64,000 nt of DNA from Pelobates cultripes (taxonomy: Eukaryota > Chordata > Amphibia > Anura > Pelobatidae). This document shows positions 45,540 through 58,130 of the stretch, piece by piece. The notes below the pieces were generated by a model. It saw nothing but the letters and a program-made list of their open reading frames with translations. It was not told the DNA's origin and did no database searches. Position 1 is the stretch's first letter, and every line of letters begins with the position of its first letter. The position numbers and the translations under genes are program-made. The DNA lies in assembly GCA_933207985.1 (NCBI GenBank), contig OW240921.1, positions 2,334,114 to 2,398,113 on the forward strand, read 5' to 3'.

Positions 45540-46777
45540 ATATAATAAATAAATAGCTTGGCACTCTCCTTACCGGAATTGTGAATATATCTGCCTGGGT
45601 GCCATTCACAGTACGTCCAATATATAAATAAAGAAAGATCCAGGGTGCACTTGCAGGACTTTGTCAAAAAGACTGTGATTTATTTAAGTGATGTCAAAGA
45701 AAAGGGGGTGTACCAGCGTTAATATTCAAATAGGATAGAGTGACAGGATAGTCCAAACAAATCTTAATGTATACTAAGCTGCTATAACACCTACGTCTTA
45801 TCTTGTACATTAGTAACAAAAACAATGGGTAGGTGAAGCGCTATTTATAATTCGAGGGTAATAGTATTGGAAGTAATGGAGAATAAGAATGCACGTAGAA
45901 GTACCTTGAGTATTCTTTATGGATATATTCACGGTGGTTAATGTTTAGTTCCTATAAAACATAAACATAACAAACCAAACATAGTGCAAACTGTAATCAA
46001 AAATTGGTTATAAAAAAGGAAAAGGAAGAATTGCCACTCACAATTTAAGGAGCTAGAATATAATAGCTCAATAGTAGCGCTCTTGGGGTCCGTAAAGGCG
46101 ACCCTCACCCTTCTTTAATACGAATACTCCTTTCTCTTGTTTCCTATAAGGATGAAAGAGCACATATGGTGCAATACCGTAGATCTTATGTGTAAAGGAT
46201 AACTGAGACGGGGTACTCACAAGGGGTAAATGATTGGTATCCAGTTTGTATTTTTGTGGGCAATCACCATAGAAACGGTGACGCCCTGCGATTCAAGCCT
46301 CTCTCTATTTTCTTCTATTTACTTCCGGGTTTGCGTTTCGTCGCGTCATTTCCGGTTTTTCTCTTTGCTTGTTGGTACGTCATTTCCTTGCATTCCACCT
46401 TGCGGTTCACCTGTTTTTTCAATGGGATTTCCGGACCGGCATGTACATGAAAGGGGTGGAATACAATTACATATAATATACTGTAATACAAAAAGCATAG
46501 TACTATTTCACCAAATTATTTCGACACGTTAGTATGTTATCGCTTTTAACCCAACCTGTTATTTACTTTTTAAGTTGATTCAAATTCTTTTGAATGGAGA
46601 GTAAAAAGTATCCAAAATTCATTCCTCATCTATTTTTTATTTCACATATTCTGTTAGTTATTAATCATAAAGGAGTTTTCTATTCTCAATCTTTTAAATA
46701 AAGTATGGAGTTAATCTAAGGTTAATTCCTCATCTATTTCTGAATAAATCAGGAAGCACAACAATTAATATACACCT
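45378..46777 (-). mobile_element. Penelope-like non-coding region (reverse) between Tc1 and LTR
   Basis: After an AT dinucleotide tract (45500-45535), the sequence GGTGCACTTGCAGGACTTTG and the block with ACATAGTGCAAAC resemble Penelope pseudo-LTR sequence also seen at 32961-33440. GCGTTTCGTCGCGTCA near 46332 is reminiscent of, but does not complete, a hammerhead motif. A 100-residue frame (46230-46532) has no recognisable domain. This region is duplicated at 60276-61678. Confidence 0.45.
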
Positions 46778-47633
46778 TGTGATGAGACCAATCTCGCCAC
46801 ATTGCATTGGAGAAGCCAGGTTGCTCGCCTGTTGCCTTTGGACTATGGCCCCATGTTAAAAGCCTTCTTTTCCCCTGCAGAAAAGGCTTATTTAACCGGA
46901 TGCCTGTTCATTCGGTAGTTTAAACCGTATGAACTGCATTACCCCAGATAGCCATCCCGTGGAGTCTATTTGGATGGAGAACAGACTTTGTGAACACTTT
47001 AACTCCACGGCGATTGGACTGTGTGCATAGGATCTGAGCGCTATTCGGTACTTTTGTGCGCTCAGATCTAAGCTATCTGGGGATTGGTAGAATGTATATG
47101 TTTTGTGCAACAGTTGTAACTTTATAAATGTTTATGTCTTTTACTGCCATGTGGTTAATGGTGATTTGCCTTTGTCTTGGGAGATAATTGAATGACTTCT
47201 CAATTATCTCCAAGGCAGAGGGGAGGAAGCCAGGATGCATTGTGGGAATATAATGTGATTGTGTGTCCTATTTGTCTACTTGTCTGTCCCTTGTCACAGT
47301 CTCCCATTTGGTCCCATAGGGGAGTGTCCACCAGGTGGGAGACCTGCATAAATACTGGGCAGGTAGCCCTCATTAAACAGACCACTGCTTGACCCTTAAC
47401 ACGGAGCCTTGTCTCGTCTTTGGGGGGATTTACTGTATGCTGCTAAGGACTGATTGCCAGGAGTGTAAGCTGATTGTCCTATTTTCCTGTTCGTCTGCTA
47501 GCAGCTATTTGGGAGGTTCCAGTTCGGGTGTTTGGAGCATTCCCTTGTATGCAGTAGCTGTGCCTGTGTATCTGAAAAGGGGAATATCGCCTAAACCGTT
47601 TTAACCCCTTGTGTGCTGAAACGGTCCGTTACA
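46778..47633 (+). mobile_element. Solo LTR, GAGACCAATCTCGCC subfamily, copy 1
   Basis: Starts TGTGATGAGACCAATCTCGC and ends ACGGTCCGTTACA. CACCT flanks both sides (46773-46777, 47634-47638). 856 bases. Closely related to the nested element at 10933-12137. No coding capacity. Confidence 0.88.
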
Positions 47634-47638
47634 CACCT

Positions 47639-48119
47639 CATATTCCACAAACCAGTTATATTTTGTGGAGAATTCATAGATTCTAAAGATTCAGACGACT
47701 GGTAATCCTTTAAAGAAATATAATAGAGGAGGAATAGGAGTCTAATTTTACTACTAAAATCTTCTTATAACAGCATCTAATATCAATGAAAGGTAAATAT
47801 GGACCCTGACACCTAGAATGCATATATTCTAAAGATTCAGATGGCTGATAATCTTTTAAGGAGTTATAATAGAGGAGGAATAAGAGTCTAATTATATAAT
47901 TACATCTAATACCAAGAAATGTAAAAATGGACCCTAACTCATAAGCATAAAAGCCATATAATATATTAAAAAAATGGGTAAACATGGCACGATAACAGGA
48001 AGTAAAAATCATTTGCACTAGTAGCACCTGAAAACTTCCTAAAATACATATACAAAGCAGTAAACGGGGGCAGATATGATCTAACAGTAGAGAAAGGAAT
48101 AAGAGCACCTTAAGAATAT
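47639..48119 (-). mobile_element. Penelope 3' non-coding region
   Basis: Lies directly downstream (minus strand) of the Penelope endonuclease remnant. It holds a short direct repeat: TTCTAAAGATTCAGACGACT (47678) and TTCTAAAGATTCAGATGGCT (47830), each followed by a TTTAA-GGA--ATAATAGAGGAGG block about 150 bases apart. Confidence 0.5.
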
Positions 48120-49738
48120 AAAACCTCTATTTTAAAAAATGACACATCTCAAAGTCAACATTTAATCCGTTAGGGATCAGGGTATTTAGTTTAAAGATAT
48201 ATTCCATCTCAATTTTGCTCATTTTGCTATCAAAATTCCCTCCTCTCCAGTCCTTATCTACTTTTATGATTCCCAAGAAAGTCGTGTCTTTAGTATCACA
48301 ATAATGGGCGATTTTATAATGGAATGAAACACTGTGTTTTTCGAAACCTTTCAGAATATTACGGCTATGTTCTTCAATTCTAATATGTAAAGGTCTAGTG
48401 GTTTTGCCTATATAGCATAGGCCGCAGGGACATATGATAAGATGGATAAGGTTTTTTGAGTGGCAACTTAGAAAATCTTTAATTGGATATTCTGTTCCAT
48501 CTTTGTTAGTGAAGTGTTTTATATGTCTTTTTTATTGTTAGTTCTTTCACACGCTAAACATTGGCCACAACCAAAGAATCCTTTCTCTGAATTTAAAAAA
48601 GTGTTAACAGTTCTCTTTTCTTTTATGAAACTCAAAGTTAGAGTGTCACAAACATTATTCACCCCTCTATTTATAAATCTTGGTTTTTCTGGAAGGAAAG
48701 TTTTAGCAATAGGATCTTGTAGTAAAATGGGTCAGAACTGGGAAACTTTATAATTGTCTGTACTGAAATCACATATAAAGGGAATTTCTGTAGATGTACA
48801 TTCCTTTTTCTCTTTATATTTTAGGAGGTTCGTTCTTTCTATAGTCCTCACTTCTTCTCTGGCTTTTTCCAATTTATGTTCCTCATATCCTTTATCCAGA
48901 AAATCTTGTTTGATTTTATCGGATTGAGTTTCAAAAGTAGTTAAGTCAGTGCAATTACGACGGATATGTAAGAATTGACCTCTAGGGGGGTTCTCGAGCC
49001 ACGGTGAGAAATGGCAGCTCTCTCTCACTATGTAGCTGTTAGCTTCTACTGTCTTAAAATAATTTTTTATTTTGATATTATTCTCTTCAATGTATATATG
49101 TAGGTCCAGGAAAATCACTTCAGTTCTACTCCAATTGCTAGTAAGTTTAATCCCCCAGGTATTTTCATTAAGATAGTCTAAAAATTGAATGAGATCATCT
49201 TCCTCTCCCTTCCAAATGAAGAAAATATCATCAATGTAACGGCCATAGGTGACCAAGCTCCTCCGCCAGCCATCTGGGCCATAGATATAAGTATTCTCCC
49301 AATGGGCCATGAATAGATTTGCATAGCTGGGGGCAAACTTGGTCCCCATGGCCGTTCCATTGATTTGAAGCTAGAATTCCTCTCCGTACCAGAAGAAGTT
49401 ATTTGTTAAAATTAATTCTATTCCTTCCAAAATATACTTTATTTTAATATTTGTAAAATCTGAGAAATTGTCTAAAAAATATTTGACTGCATTACATCCA
49501 TGTTGGTGGGGGATGTTGCTATAAAGAGCTGTTACGTCACTAGTGACTAAAAAACAGTTGGTATTCCAGGTGCATTCCTCTAAAAGATTTAAAACCATGA
49601 TTGTATCTTTGATATATGAGGTAGTGTTTTTAACTAACGGTTGTAGGTGGATATCTACATAATGGGACAATCTACTAGATATGGAGTCAATCCCTGCCAC
49701 TATCGGTCGTCCCAGGGGGTTATTAGTATCTTTATGGA
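48120..49738 (-). pseudogene. Penelope-like element, RT plus GIY-YIG, cut by gap
   Basis: Read leftward from the gap: GRPIVAGIDSISSRLSHYVD, TSDVTALYSNIPH, then MGTKFAPSYANLFM and YGRYIDDIFFIWKG with the YIDD catalytic box, TEVIFLDLHIYIEE, and the thumb HIRRNCTDL. A Cys-rich linker (CGQCLACERTNNKK) precedes the GIY-YIG endonuclease HLIICPCGLCYIGKTTRPLH at about 48370-48450, which continues IRIEEHSRNI. One stop sits between RT motifs near 49371 and others follow 48732, so it is not intact. Both enzyme domains are required for target-primed insertion of this class. The 5' part runs into the N gap. Confidence 0.92.
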
Positions 49739-49838
49739 NNNNNNNNNNNNNNNNNNNNNNNNNNNNNNNNNNNNNNNNNNNNNNNNNNNNNNNNNNNNNN
49801 NNNNNNNNNNNNNNNNNNNNNNNNNNNNNNNNNNNNNN
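49739..49838. other. Assembly gap (100 N)
   Basis: A 100-base N run, the usual placeholder for a gap of unknown size. It interrupts the Penelope element; the right side begins in a GACAGATAGATAGATAGATA microsatellite. Confidence 1.
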
Positions 49839-50122
49839 ATAGACAGTCAGACAGAGAGATAGACAGACAGATAGATAGATAGATAGATCTATATGTCAAT
49901 GACTTAGTTATGATTTTACAATATAAAAAGTAAGATGTCAGCTTGGTAAGGAATGAGAAATATCAAACATAGTCTGATTTAGAAATGAATTGATCAATTC
50001 TGAGCAAGTCGGGCTGTTTGTTTATGAAAAGACTACTGACATGCCCGACTTGCCTACACACACTGATCCCTACTGCCATTAAGGAACATAAATGGGTAAT
50101 GGTTAAATTCTGGACTTTTCAT
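49839..50122. other. GATA microsatellite and spacer
   Basis: (AGAT/AGAC)n at 49839-49888, then mixed DNA with a near-palindrome of CAAGTCGGGC and GCCCGACTTG (about 50006-50055). It ends in the 8-base hAT target site CTTTTCAT. Confidence 0.7.
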
Positions 50123-50816
50123 TAGTGATGTCGCGAACATAAAATTTTCGGTTCGCGAACAGCGAACGCAAACTTCCGCAAATGTTCGCGAACGGGCGAA
50201 CCGGGCGAACCGCCATAGACTTCAATAGGCAGGCGAATTTTAAAACCCACAGGGACTCTTTCTGGCCACAATAGTGATGGAAAAGTTGTTTCAAGGGGAC
50301 TAACACCTGGACTGCGGCATGCCGGAGAGGGATCCATGGCAAAACTCCCATTGAAAATTACATAGTTGATGCAGAGTCTGGTTTTAATCCATAAAGGGCA
50401 TAAATCACCTAACATTCCTAAATTGTTTGGAATAAAGTGCTTTAAAACATCAGGCATGATGTTGTATTGATCAGCTAGTGTAAAGGTTACGCCCGCTTCA
50501 CAGTGACAGACCAAACTCCCCGTTTAACGCACCGCAAACAACAGCAAACAGTCCATTTGCACAACCGCAAATTCCCCATTTGCACAAGGTTGGATACCAA
50601 GCTAGCCATGTCCCGTTCCTTGTCCTCACTGATGTCATTGAAGGTCTCTACCTCCACCCAGCCACGTACAACACCAAGGGTCCCTAAAAGGTGACAACAC
50701 GCCCCCTGGGATGCCTGCTGTGTTTGGTCTTCCACCTCCTCAAAGCCACCTTCCTTCTCTGACTCCTCTTCTTCAGACTCCTCTCTCTGCATTGCCTTTC
50801 TCTGTGTTATTATAAG

Positions 50817-51165
50817 GTGTGTTAAGTAGTACTGTTCCTATCGGTTTAATCCCTGTTACGTGTATATGGCATCGATTTTAGGAACCGGGAGATGGAAAAA
50901 GATGCTTGGTCGGTCCTCCTACTTCAAATTTGGGGCACTGTGCGTGCAATCTAATGTGCCACCAGATAGGAGTGGTGTGTTAAGTAGTACTATTCTTATC
51001 AGTTTAATCCCTGTTACGTCCCCTATCAAGGGACGTGTATATGGCATCAATTTTAGGAACCGGGAGATGGAAAAAGATGCTTGGTCGGTCCTCCTTCTTC
51101 AAATAATGTGCCACCAGATAGGAGTGGTGTGTTAAGTAGTACTATTCTTATCAGTTTAATCCCAA
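50817..51165 (+). repeat. Tandem duplication of about 155 bp in the hAT relic
   Basis: GTGTTAAGTAGTACTRTTC and the following sequence appear at about 50817, 50975 and 51128, each followed by TTTAATCCCTGTTACGT or its interrupted form. The third copy is cut by an insertion that starts TGTCACGACTACTAG, related to the LTR-like element at 39760. Confidence 0.85.
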
Positions 51166-51559
51166 TGTCACGACTACTAGTGTGGTCCAGCACGCAGAAA
51201 CTATGTAAACATATACATAGGCATGACAAGGAAAATAAAAGGACAGAGCATAAACCGGACCTTAGAATGGCCGGACTAATACGCTAGAGACAGAGAATGG
51301 TCAAAGGGAAAGCCGAGGTCAAGGAAGCCAGAAAATACACAATACCGTTTACACAAGCCAAGTCAGGGAAACCAGAATTCAGAATAACCAGGGAAAAGCC
51401 AAGATCAGGATACCAGGAAATCAGATTCACAATGATAAAGCACTCTCAGGAAACCTGGAACAGGAAACCACGACAGGGCAAGGTACTGGGTTGAGCTAGG
51501 GATTTAAATATCCCTGTTACGTCCCCCCTCATCAGACCTATTTTAGTCGAATGTATCGC

Positions 51560-52760
51560 CCACTGTTAGTCCCTTCGGGATCCATCCCTCGTTCATCTTA
51601 ATAAAGGTGAGGTAATCTAGACTTTTTTGACCTAGGCGAATTCTCTTCTCAGTGACAATACCTCCTGCTGACAGGACCTGACAAGGTCCTTTCTGACAGG
51701 ACACTTGAAGCGGGGCAGGCCAGAAGTTCTATCGCAAATTGGGATAGCTCTGGCCACAGGTCAAGCCTGCACACCCAGTAGTCAAGGGGTTCATCGCTCC
51801 TCAGAGTGTCGATATCTGCAGTTAAGGCGAGGTAGTCTGCTACCTGTCGGTCGAGTCGTTCTCTGAGGGTGAACCCCTAAGGGCTGTGGTGATGCGTAGG
51901 ACTTAAAAAGCTCTGCATGTCCTCCATCAACAACACGTCTGTAAAGCGTCCTGTCCTTGTCGGCGTGGTCGTGGGAGGAGGAGGATTACTTTCACCTCTT
52001 CCCCTGTTAGATTCCCATTGTGCTGTAACATCACCCTTATACGCTGTGATTTTAGAACTGCTGCATCCTTTCCGACTTGCCGTAATTCGGTAAAATTTCA
52101 GGCACTTTCTGCTTATACCGGGGGTGTAGTAGCGTGGACACACAGTCCAGGTCGTTCTCCTTCAGCCTTTTTATATGAGGGTCCCTCAACAGGCACGACA
52201 GCATGAAGGACCCCATTTGCACAAGGTTGGATGTCGAGCTACTCATGTCCTGTTCCTTGTCCTCAGTGATCTCACTGAAGGTATGTTCTTCCCTCCAGCC
52301 ACGTACAACACCACGGGTTACCAGATAGGTGACAACGAGCCCCCTGGGATGCCTGTTATGGTTGGTCTTCCTCCTCCTCTTCAAAGCCACATTCCTCCTC
52401 TGACTCCTCTTCCTCACAATCCTCTTCCAGCGTTGCCGCAGGTCCAGCAAGCGATGCTGATAAGGCTGTTTCTGGTGGTGATGGTGACCACAACTCTTCC
52501 TCTTCCTCTTCACGCTCATCTACGGCCTGATCTGGCACTCTTCGCAGGGCACGCTCCAGGAAGAAAACAAATGGTATGATGTCGCTGATGGTGCCTTCGG
52601 TGTGACTTACTAGGTTTGTCACCTCCTCAAAAGGATGCATGAGCCTACAGGCATTGCGCATGAGCGTCCAGTAACGTGGCAAAAAAATTCCCAGCTCCGC
52701 AGAGGCTGCACCCCGGTCATACAAATACTAGTTAACGGCTTTTTCTTGTTGGAGCAGGCG
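51560..52760 (-). pseudogene. hAT transposase remnant
   Basis: On the minus strand, GIFLPRYWTLMRNACRLMHP and EVTNLVSHTEGTISDIIPFV (about 52560-52720) come from the catalytic core region, then a Glu-rich low-complexity stretch, then KRLKENDLDCVSTLLHPRYK near 52110-52170. The C-terminal dimerisation domain is visible at 51640-51800 as EPLDYWVCRLDLWPELSQFA, then CPASSVLSERTLS, matching the W...L......P.SS..SER.FS pattern of hAT_C. Frameshifts and stops are present, so it is inactive. A second, diverged copy of part of it lies at about 50550-50790 (VVRGWVEVETFNDISEDKE). Confidence 0.85.
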
Positions 52761-52774
52761 GTCGAACATTAGGA

Positions 52775-53345
52775 GTGTTGAATTCCAACGTGTCGGGCTG
52801 TCGCAAATTTTTAAATGCTAGCTATTGGGACACCAGTGAGTGAGTGGTGGCACTGGGCAGGCCCTGAAATGCACACTCGTGAAGGAAACTGGCTGCTATT
52901 ATATTACAGTCAAAAAAGTTTTTGTTTTTTTTAAATGCATGCTATTGTGACACCAGTGAGTGAGTGGTGGCACTGGGCAGGCCCTGAAACGCACACTCGT
53001 GAAGGAAACTGACTACTATTATATTACAGTCAAAAAAGTTTTGTTTTTTTTAAAATGCAAGCTATTGTGACACCATTGAGTGAGTGGTGGCACTGGGCAG
53101 GCCCTGAAACGCACACTAGTGAAGGAAACTGACTGCTATTATATTAGAGTCAAAAAAGTTTTTTGTTTTTTTAAATGCATGCTATTGTGACACCAGTGAG
53201 TGAGTGGTGGCACTGGGCAGGCCCTGAAACGCGCACTAGTGAAGGAAACTGATTGCTATTATATTACAGTCAAAAAAATTTTGTTTTTTTTAAATGCAAG
53301 CTATTGTGACACCAGTGAGTGAGTGGTGGCACTGGGCAAGTGGGC
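52775..53345 (+). repeat. 120-bp tandem array in the hAT relic
   Basis: Five units of about 120 bases with GCTATTGTGACACCAGTGAG, TGGTGGCACTGGGCAGGCCC and a TTTTGTTTTTTTTAAATGCA junction. Units differ by a few substitutions. Confidence 0.93.
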
Positions 53346-53832
53346 ACAGTATATGCTGTGAGCCTGACACACAGGCTGGCAGGCAGGCAACTGCAATTAC
53401 ATTACACAGAAAAAAAAAGCAGACTGATGTTCTAGCCCTAAAAAGGGCTTTTTGGGGTGCTGTCCTTACAGCAGAGATCAGATGAGTCCTTCAGGACTGT
53501 AGTGGACACTAAATACACTAGCCTAGCTATCAATTTCCCTATCAAATCAGCAGCAGCTACACTGTCCCTCCTCTCACTAAGAATACAGCTTCACAATTAA
53601 TGTAAAATGGATGCTGTCCAGCAGGTGGGAGGGTCTGGGAGGGAGGGTCTGCTGCTGATTGGCTGGAATGTGTCTGCTGACTGTGAGGTACAGGGTCAAA
53701 GTTTACTCAATGATGATGAATAGGGGGCGGACTGAACAGCGCATATGTTCGCCGTCCGTGGCGAATGCGAACAAGCGATGTTCGCAGGGAACTATTCGCC
53801 AGCGAACCGTTCGGGACATCACTGCTTTTCAT

Positions 53833-56500
53833 ATACTTCAATGACTGGGCTAAAATCCTCTGTTGTAGGATATACTATTTATGAACTGGTATGAAAAGAA
53901 ACAATACTAGTTCTTATTTTAGTGGAATAGCTGAATGGCTGTGAGAGCATTATTAGAGATGTAGTCCACAACATCTGGAGTGTACGCCTGTTCTAGAATG
54001 CATTATTGATACAGTTATCCAGGTCATCATATTTCAATATGGAGGAATTATAATTCTTTGTCCTACCTCCATCTACTACATCTCAAAGCTGTAATGTTTT
54101 AATGTCAGGATGAATGACCACATTTTCTGTAGTAAAACATGACATATCATTGTGTGATATATTTATGTTCCTACTGCTAACTTGGGTTGAGACATTAATG
54201 CAACAGAAAGAGCTGTTTTCATAATTTATCTAATTAAAACACAACCATTTGGGGAAAATGCTATTCTTTCATTAAAAGAAAATAATGTGCGTGGACACTT
54301 ATAATTATAAATTTCTTTTATTTAGTTAATGAAATGCCGACTTGGATAGCACGCAGAACATTAATGCATCATCAAAGTAATTTAAATTCATTTTATAATG
54401 TTAAGTAGTTGCATTCTGTGTTATAAAATACATTGTGCCATAATACGTATTAGTAACTTTGAGTAAACTAAATTAGCAAATACAAATCATTATAATCGCA
54501 TGATCTCTTACAAGAATACTTATTTTCCATTTCTGCTGGTTGCGCTGTTTTCTCGTCTATTTCTTGTAAACATTTTTCATTGAAGATCATAGGGTTACAG
54601 CACAGTGTGTGTTCTTTTAAGTGAAAAATAACCCAGATGTGTGTAAAACATGACTCATCCTAAAGCATATATACAAGACAGAAGATGCTATATGTAACCC
54701 TGCTTGGACCTTAGAATACTGATGGAGTGAGTCTCAGAGATGTATGTCCGGGCTCTACCCTATCTAGATTAATTGCCGGTGTCTATTATAGGAGTCAGGT
54801 TCCCTTGTCCCAGCTCTATATCTACGTTCTGTTACCAGATAGATTTCCACTGTAATCCTCTGTCTCCATATATATTATGTACTAGATTTCTGGCTGGCTT
54901 CCAATGTCATTTGACCTGCACTGCATTTATTTGTCATGACCATTTTCACAGTTTGCATACCTTCCTCGTACCTGCCTAATTAAATAATTAGCTATAGTTT
55001 GCATACTCAATTTTAAAGTAAACATTATTGTAAGTGTATGTGTCTAAGTGCAGTATATGTATTATATGCAAAAAGTGTTTTTGTTACTTACTTCAAGACA
55101 TTCAACCTGCTGTTCTCCTCCTGTAGTGTTCGTCTCTCTTGCTCTCTCTTGTCTCTCTTTGCTTCAGTCTTCTTTAATTACCCCCGTCCTTAGCCCTGTT
55201 GTCTTGTTTACGCCACATGGAACACAGCCATGAAATAATGGTTTCACATATACTATCCGCTCAATGTAGGTTTTCGTACAGGGAACACAGTGGGAGTTGG
55301 GATTACCCAAACTCCCAAAACAACATTGCCAAGGTCAAATTCATTAAAAGAAAAAAAAAATAACAACAATTACATAAAACAAATATGCATAGAAATAAAA
55401 CAGTTGCCATATCTTTTCATTATTATACTTTATTCATAAAGCGCAGACTTATTCCGCAGCGCTGTCCATGGTTACAACTGTTACAAGTTAAAAAGACACA
55501 GTGCAATACAACTAAGAAACAATACAAGGTAAGCAGACCAGGGGTTAAACAGAGGTTTAATACAAAATTCATGGATTGTATGCAGAGTGTACAAAAGATG
55601 AGTACACACTTTCCTGTGACAAACTGTATTTAAAAGCAGTTTGTTTTTATGTGCCTTACCATATGCAAAAATATTTTTTTGTAGTATAACATTTTTTCAC
55701 TCACAAAGGTGAGTGGATATTTTCAGCCCCCTTATACCATTGTGACAAATAAGTATGCCAATATTCACAAATTATAGCCACGTTAGTTTTCTCTGCCCAT
55801 AAACAAAGTACTTTAGCTTCTAAATTGCAAAGAATTGAGCGTGGAGCATGCAGGGACAAGATCTATACATCAAACCTGCTTCATCAAGCTAAAGCTGTTT
55901 TACTAACTATAGTGTTCCTTTAATTTACTGGAAAGAACTGACTGGCCCAGCAAGTGTCTCATTGGTCAAGTGTGATTTGCAAGGGGCCCAGCTATCCCTT
56001 ACAGCATATAACAAAACTGCCGCATTGCTGAGGTGTAAGAAAAGAAAAAGAAAAGGTGTGAACTTTGTAGCAAAAATGCACACTCAAGAAAATAAACAAT
56101 AAATGGCATGTAAATCATGTGATACCTTTTCTACCAGCTGTAAACCACATCTACATTAACTTTGAAATAGAAGGGAAGGTTCAAATGCTGTGCTTTTTAC
56201 AAAACACTCTGTAGAGGGCTGGACATTTGAGTCTCAAAAACTTCTATTTCCAATTGCCTGAAAAGTTGACTTTGTTTTATGTGAAATAAGCCAGGTTTTT
56301 TTTTTTTTTATTTTAGTCACATTATCTCAGTTGGTATATGCATGCCTTAGTTATTGGTAGCCATCATCACTGAATAAAATTGTTACTCTCTGGACAGTTT
56401 TAGTAGGCAATCTTATACGCATTGCCTACTCAACTAACTATTATTAAGTAGTTAAGTGCCATGATAAAGATGAAAAATTATTTCTGGGGGAAAAAAAACT
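53833..56500. other. Region without a supported gene
   Basis: Mostly AT-rich non-coding DNA. It contains a hAT scrap near 53960-54000 (CACAACATCTGGAGTGTACG), a reversed LINE tail at about 55425-55560 (AAGCGCAGACTTATTCCGCA) and one end of a TTAA-type MITE at 55820-55922 (AACTATAGTGTTCCTTTAA). CT-rich sequence lies at 55110-55180. No exon of the mucin-NIDO gene was recognised. Confidence 0.45.
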
Positions 56501-57512
56501 TGTGACGAAGTGCCCTTCGCCACTTGTGCCTGGAGAGGACTGCTTGCCCACCTCTTGCCCTGTGACTATGGCCCCTGGGATGTATTGCCCTTTAAAGACA
56601 TGATTTGGGCATAATGGATTTGTGGTGTGCTGCTGCTGGCCCTTTAAGAACCATCTGGGGACATACTGTGGAATTACTGGGTGGCCACCATTTCCTGTAT
56701 CAGAAGCACATGGTGAGAACAATGGATGGCGGCCATTTTAACTCACAGACACCGTGTGGACTTTTAAACACGGTGCCATCTCGCCAGTATTTGTTGCACA
56801 GAGACATCGTGCGGTGGTTTTGGACTATACAGCAGGGGACACATTATACAGTGATTGTTTTTCATTTAGCCTTTATATGTTCTGCAGAATCTGCATTAAA
56901 CTGTATTTTCCAAAGTACTGAACGGATCTGGGTGAATTTTGGATATGTGGTTCACCCAGATCCCCCGGTTCCAAGGATATACTTTATGGGGTTATTGCAT
57001 GTTTTGGGGTCCCTGTGATGTATATTTTAGAAGTTATGAATGCTGTAAAAATTGTAATGTTTCTGGCCAGCAGATAATTGAGCTTTGTGTATTGTAGAAA
57101 CTCAATTACCTAGCCTGGCCCAGAGGAGGAGTTTTGTGTTGCATAAATTGTGAGTTCTGTGTGCCAGTAAATCAGTCTTGTTCCAGCATTAAGCCTTGGC
57201 TCATGTTTGGGGGAAGGGATACCTACACTCTGGGGATTGCTATAATCACTTACTCCCCAGAGGAAGCTCTTGCAATAGCTTGATTTGTTCCTGTTCCTGC
57301 TCTCTGGGGAAAGAGAGGTTCACCCACTGTAAGCTGGATTCTGGCCTTGGGTCCAGGGTGGGTGGAAACAGCAGAGACCCCGGCACAGTTGCATCGCTGG
57401 AAGTGGGGTCTGCAGTGCTGATGGTGTCGGTTGGAGTGCTTGGAGTCCTCAGCGAGCACTAGGAGCATCGATTGGCGGAGGTACTCAGTCGGAGTGCCAG
57501 CGTTCCGTCACA
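56501..57512 (+). mobile_element. Solo LTR, family A, without matching target duplication
   Basis: Starts TGTGACGAAGTGCCCTTCGC and ends GCGTTCCGTCACA. It shares long blocks with the element at 31222-32420. Left flank is AAACT and right flank is GAATG, so no target duplication is seen. The right end abuts the 24-bp minisatellite directly. Confidence 0.85.
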
Positions 57513-57715
57513 GAATGTATGTGATATGTATATAGAATGTATGTGGTATTTGTATATAGACTGTCTGAGATATGTATATAGAATGTATGTGATATATGTA
57601 TATAGAATGTATGTGATATGTACATAGAATATCTGAGATATGTATATAGAATGTATGTGATATTTGTATATCGAATGTATGTGATATTTGTATATAGAAT
57701 GTCTGAGATATGTAT
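57513..57715 (+). repeat. 24-bp minisatellite, block 3 (left edge of duplicated segment)
   Basis: Eight or so units of AATGTATGTGATATNTGTAT type, as at 42186-42815 but much shorter. Confidence 0.93.
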
Positions 57716-58130
57716 CTGCATGTGCTACACGGGATACCAAATTAGGGAGATATCTTCTAAATAGCTGAAAGGTCTAACTCAAACAAGACCTTTCCCTCAT
57801 TTCGATCTTCATTTCTTTACGGATCCGTTCATAATTGTTTTGTGTTTGTGTTTACGGCAATTCAGAAATTTGTCCACTTCGAATTGCCTAATCTTCCAAA
57901 ATTTGGCCAACATTCGATTTGTCACAAAGTGGATTCCAAAAGTCTACATGCCAGGGGTAATGAGGGTAAGAAATTAGCACATCATGATATGCAGTATTAT
58001 ATTCATTATTAAGTAAGTGGAATTTTTCATCCACACAATTCATTTTAAACAATTCATTATAAAATCAGATACATTATATGCTCCATTCTGGGATCAGGAG
58101 ACTTCATAACAGAGATTCTATCTTCCACAG

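Larger units (their letters stand above)
50123..53824 (-). mobile_element. hAT transposon relic (TAGTGATGTC ends)
   Basis: The left end TAGTGATGTCGCGAACAT and right end, reversed, CAGTGATGTCCCGAACGG are flanked by CTTTTCAT on both sides (50115-50122, 53825-53832), a perfect 8-base target duplication. The interior carries decayed minus-strand transposase pieces, a tandem duplication at 50817-51165, an inserted repeat at about 51174-51508 and a 120-base tandem array at 52775-53345. The full length of 3.7 kb suggests descent from an autonomous element. Confidence 0.9.

Noticed and set aside
46320..46365. GCGACGAAACGC on the minus strand as a fourth hammerhead motif
   Set aside because: No CTGANGA core and no stem II; only the AAACGC word matches.
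46230..46532. 100-codon plus-strand frame, duplicated at 61131-61433
   Set aside because: It lies in Penelope-like non-coding DNA, has no recognisable domain, and its duplication only reflects the larger duplicated segment.
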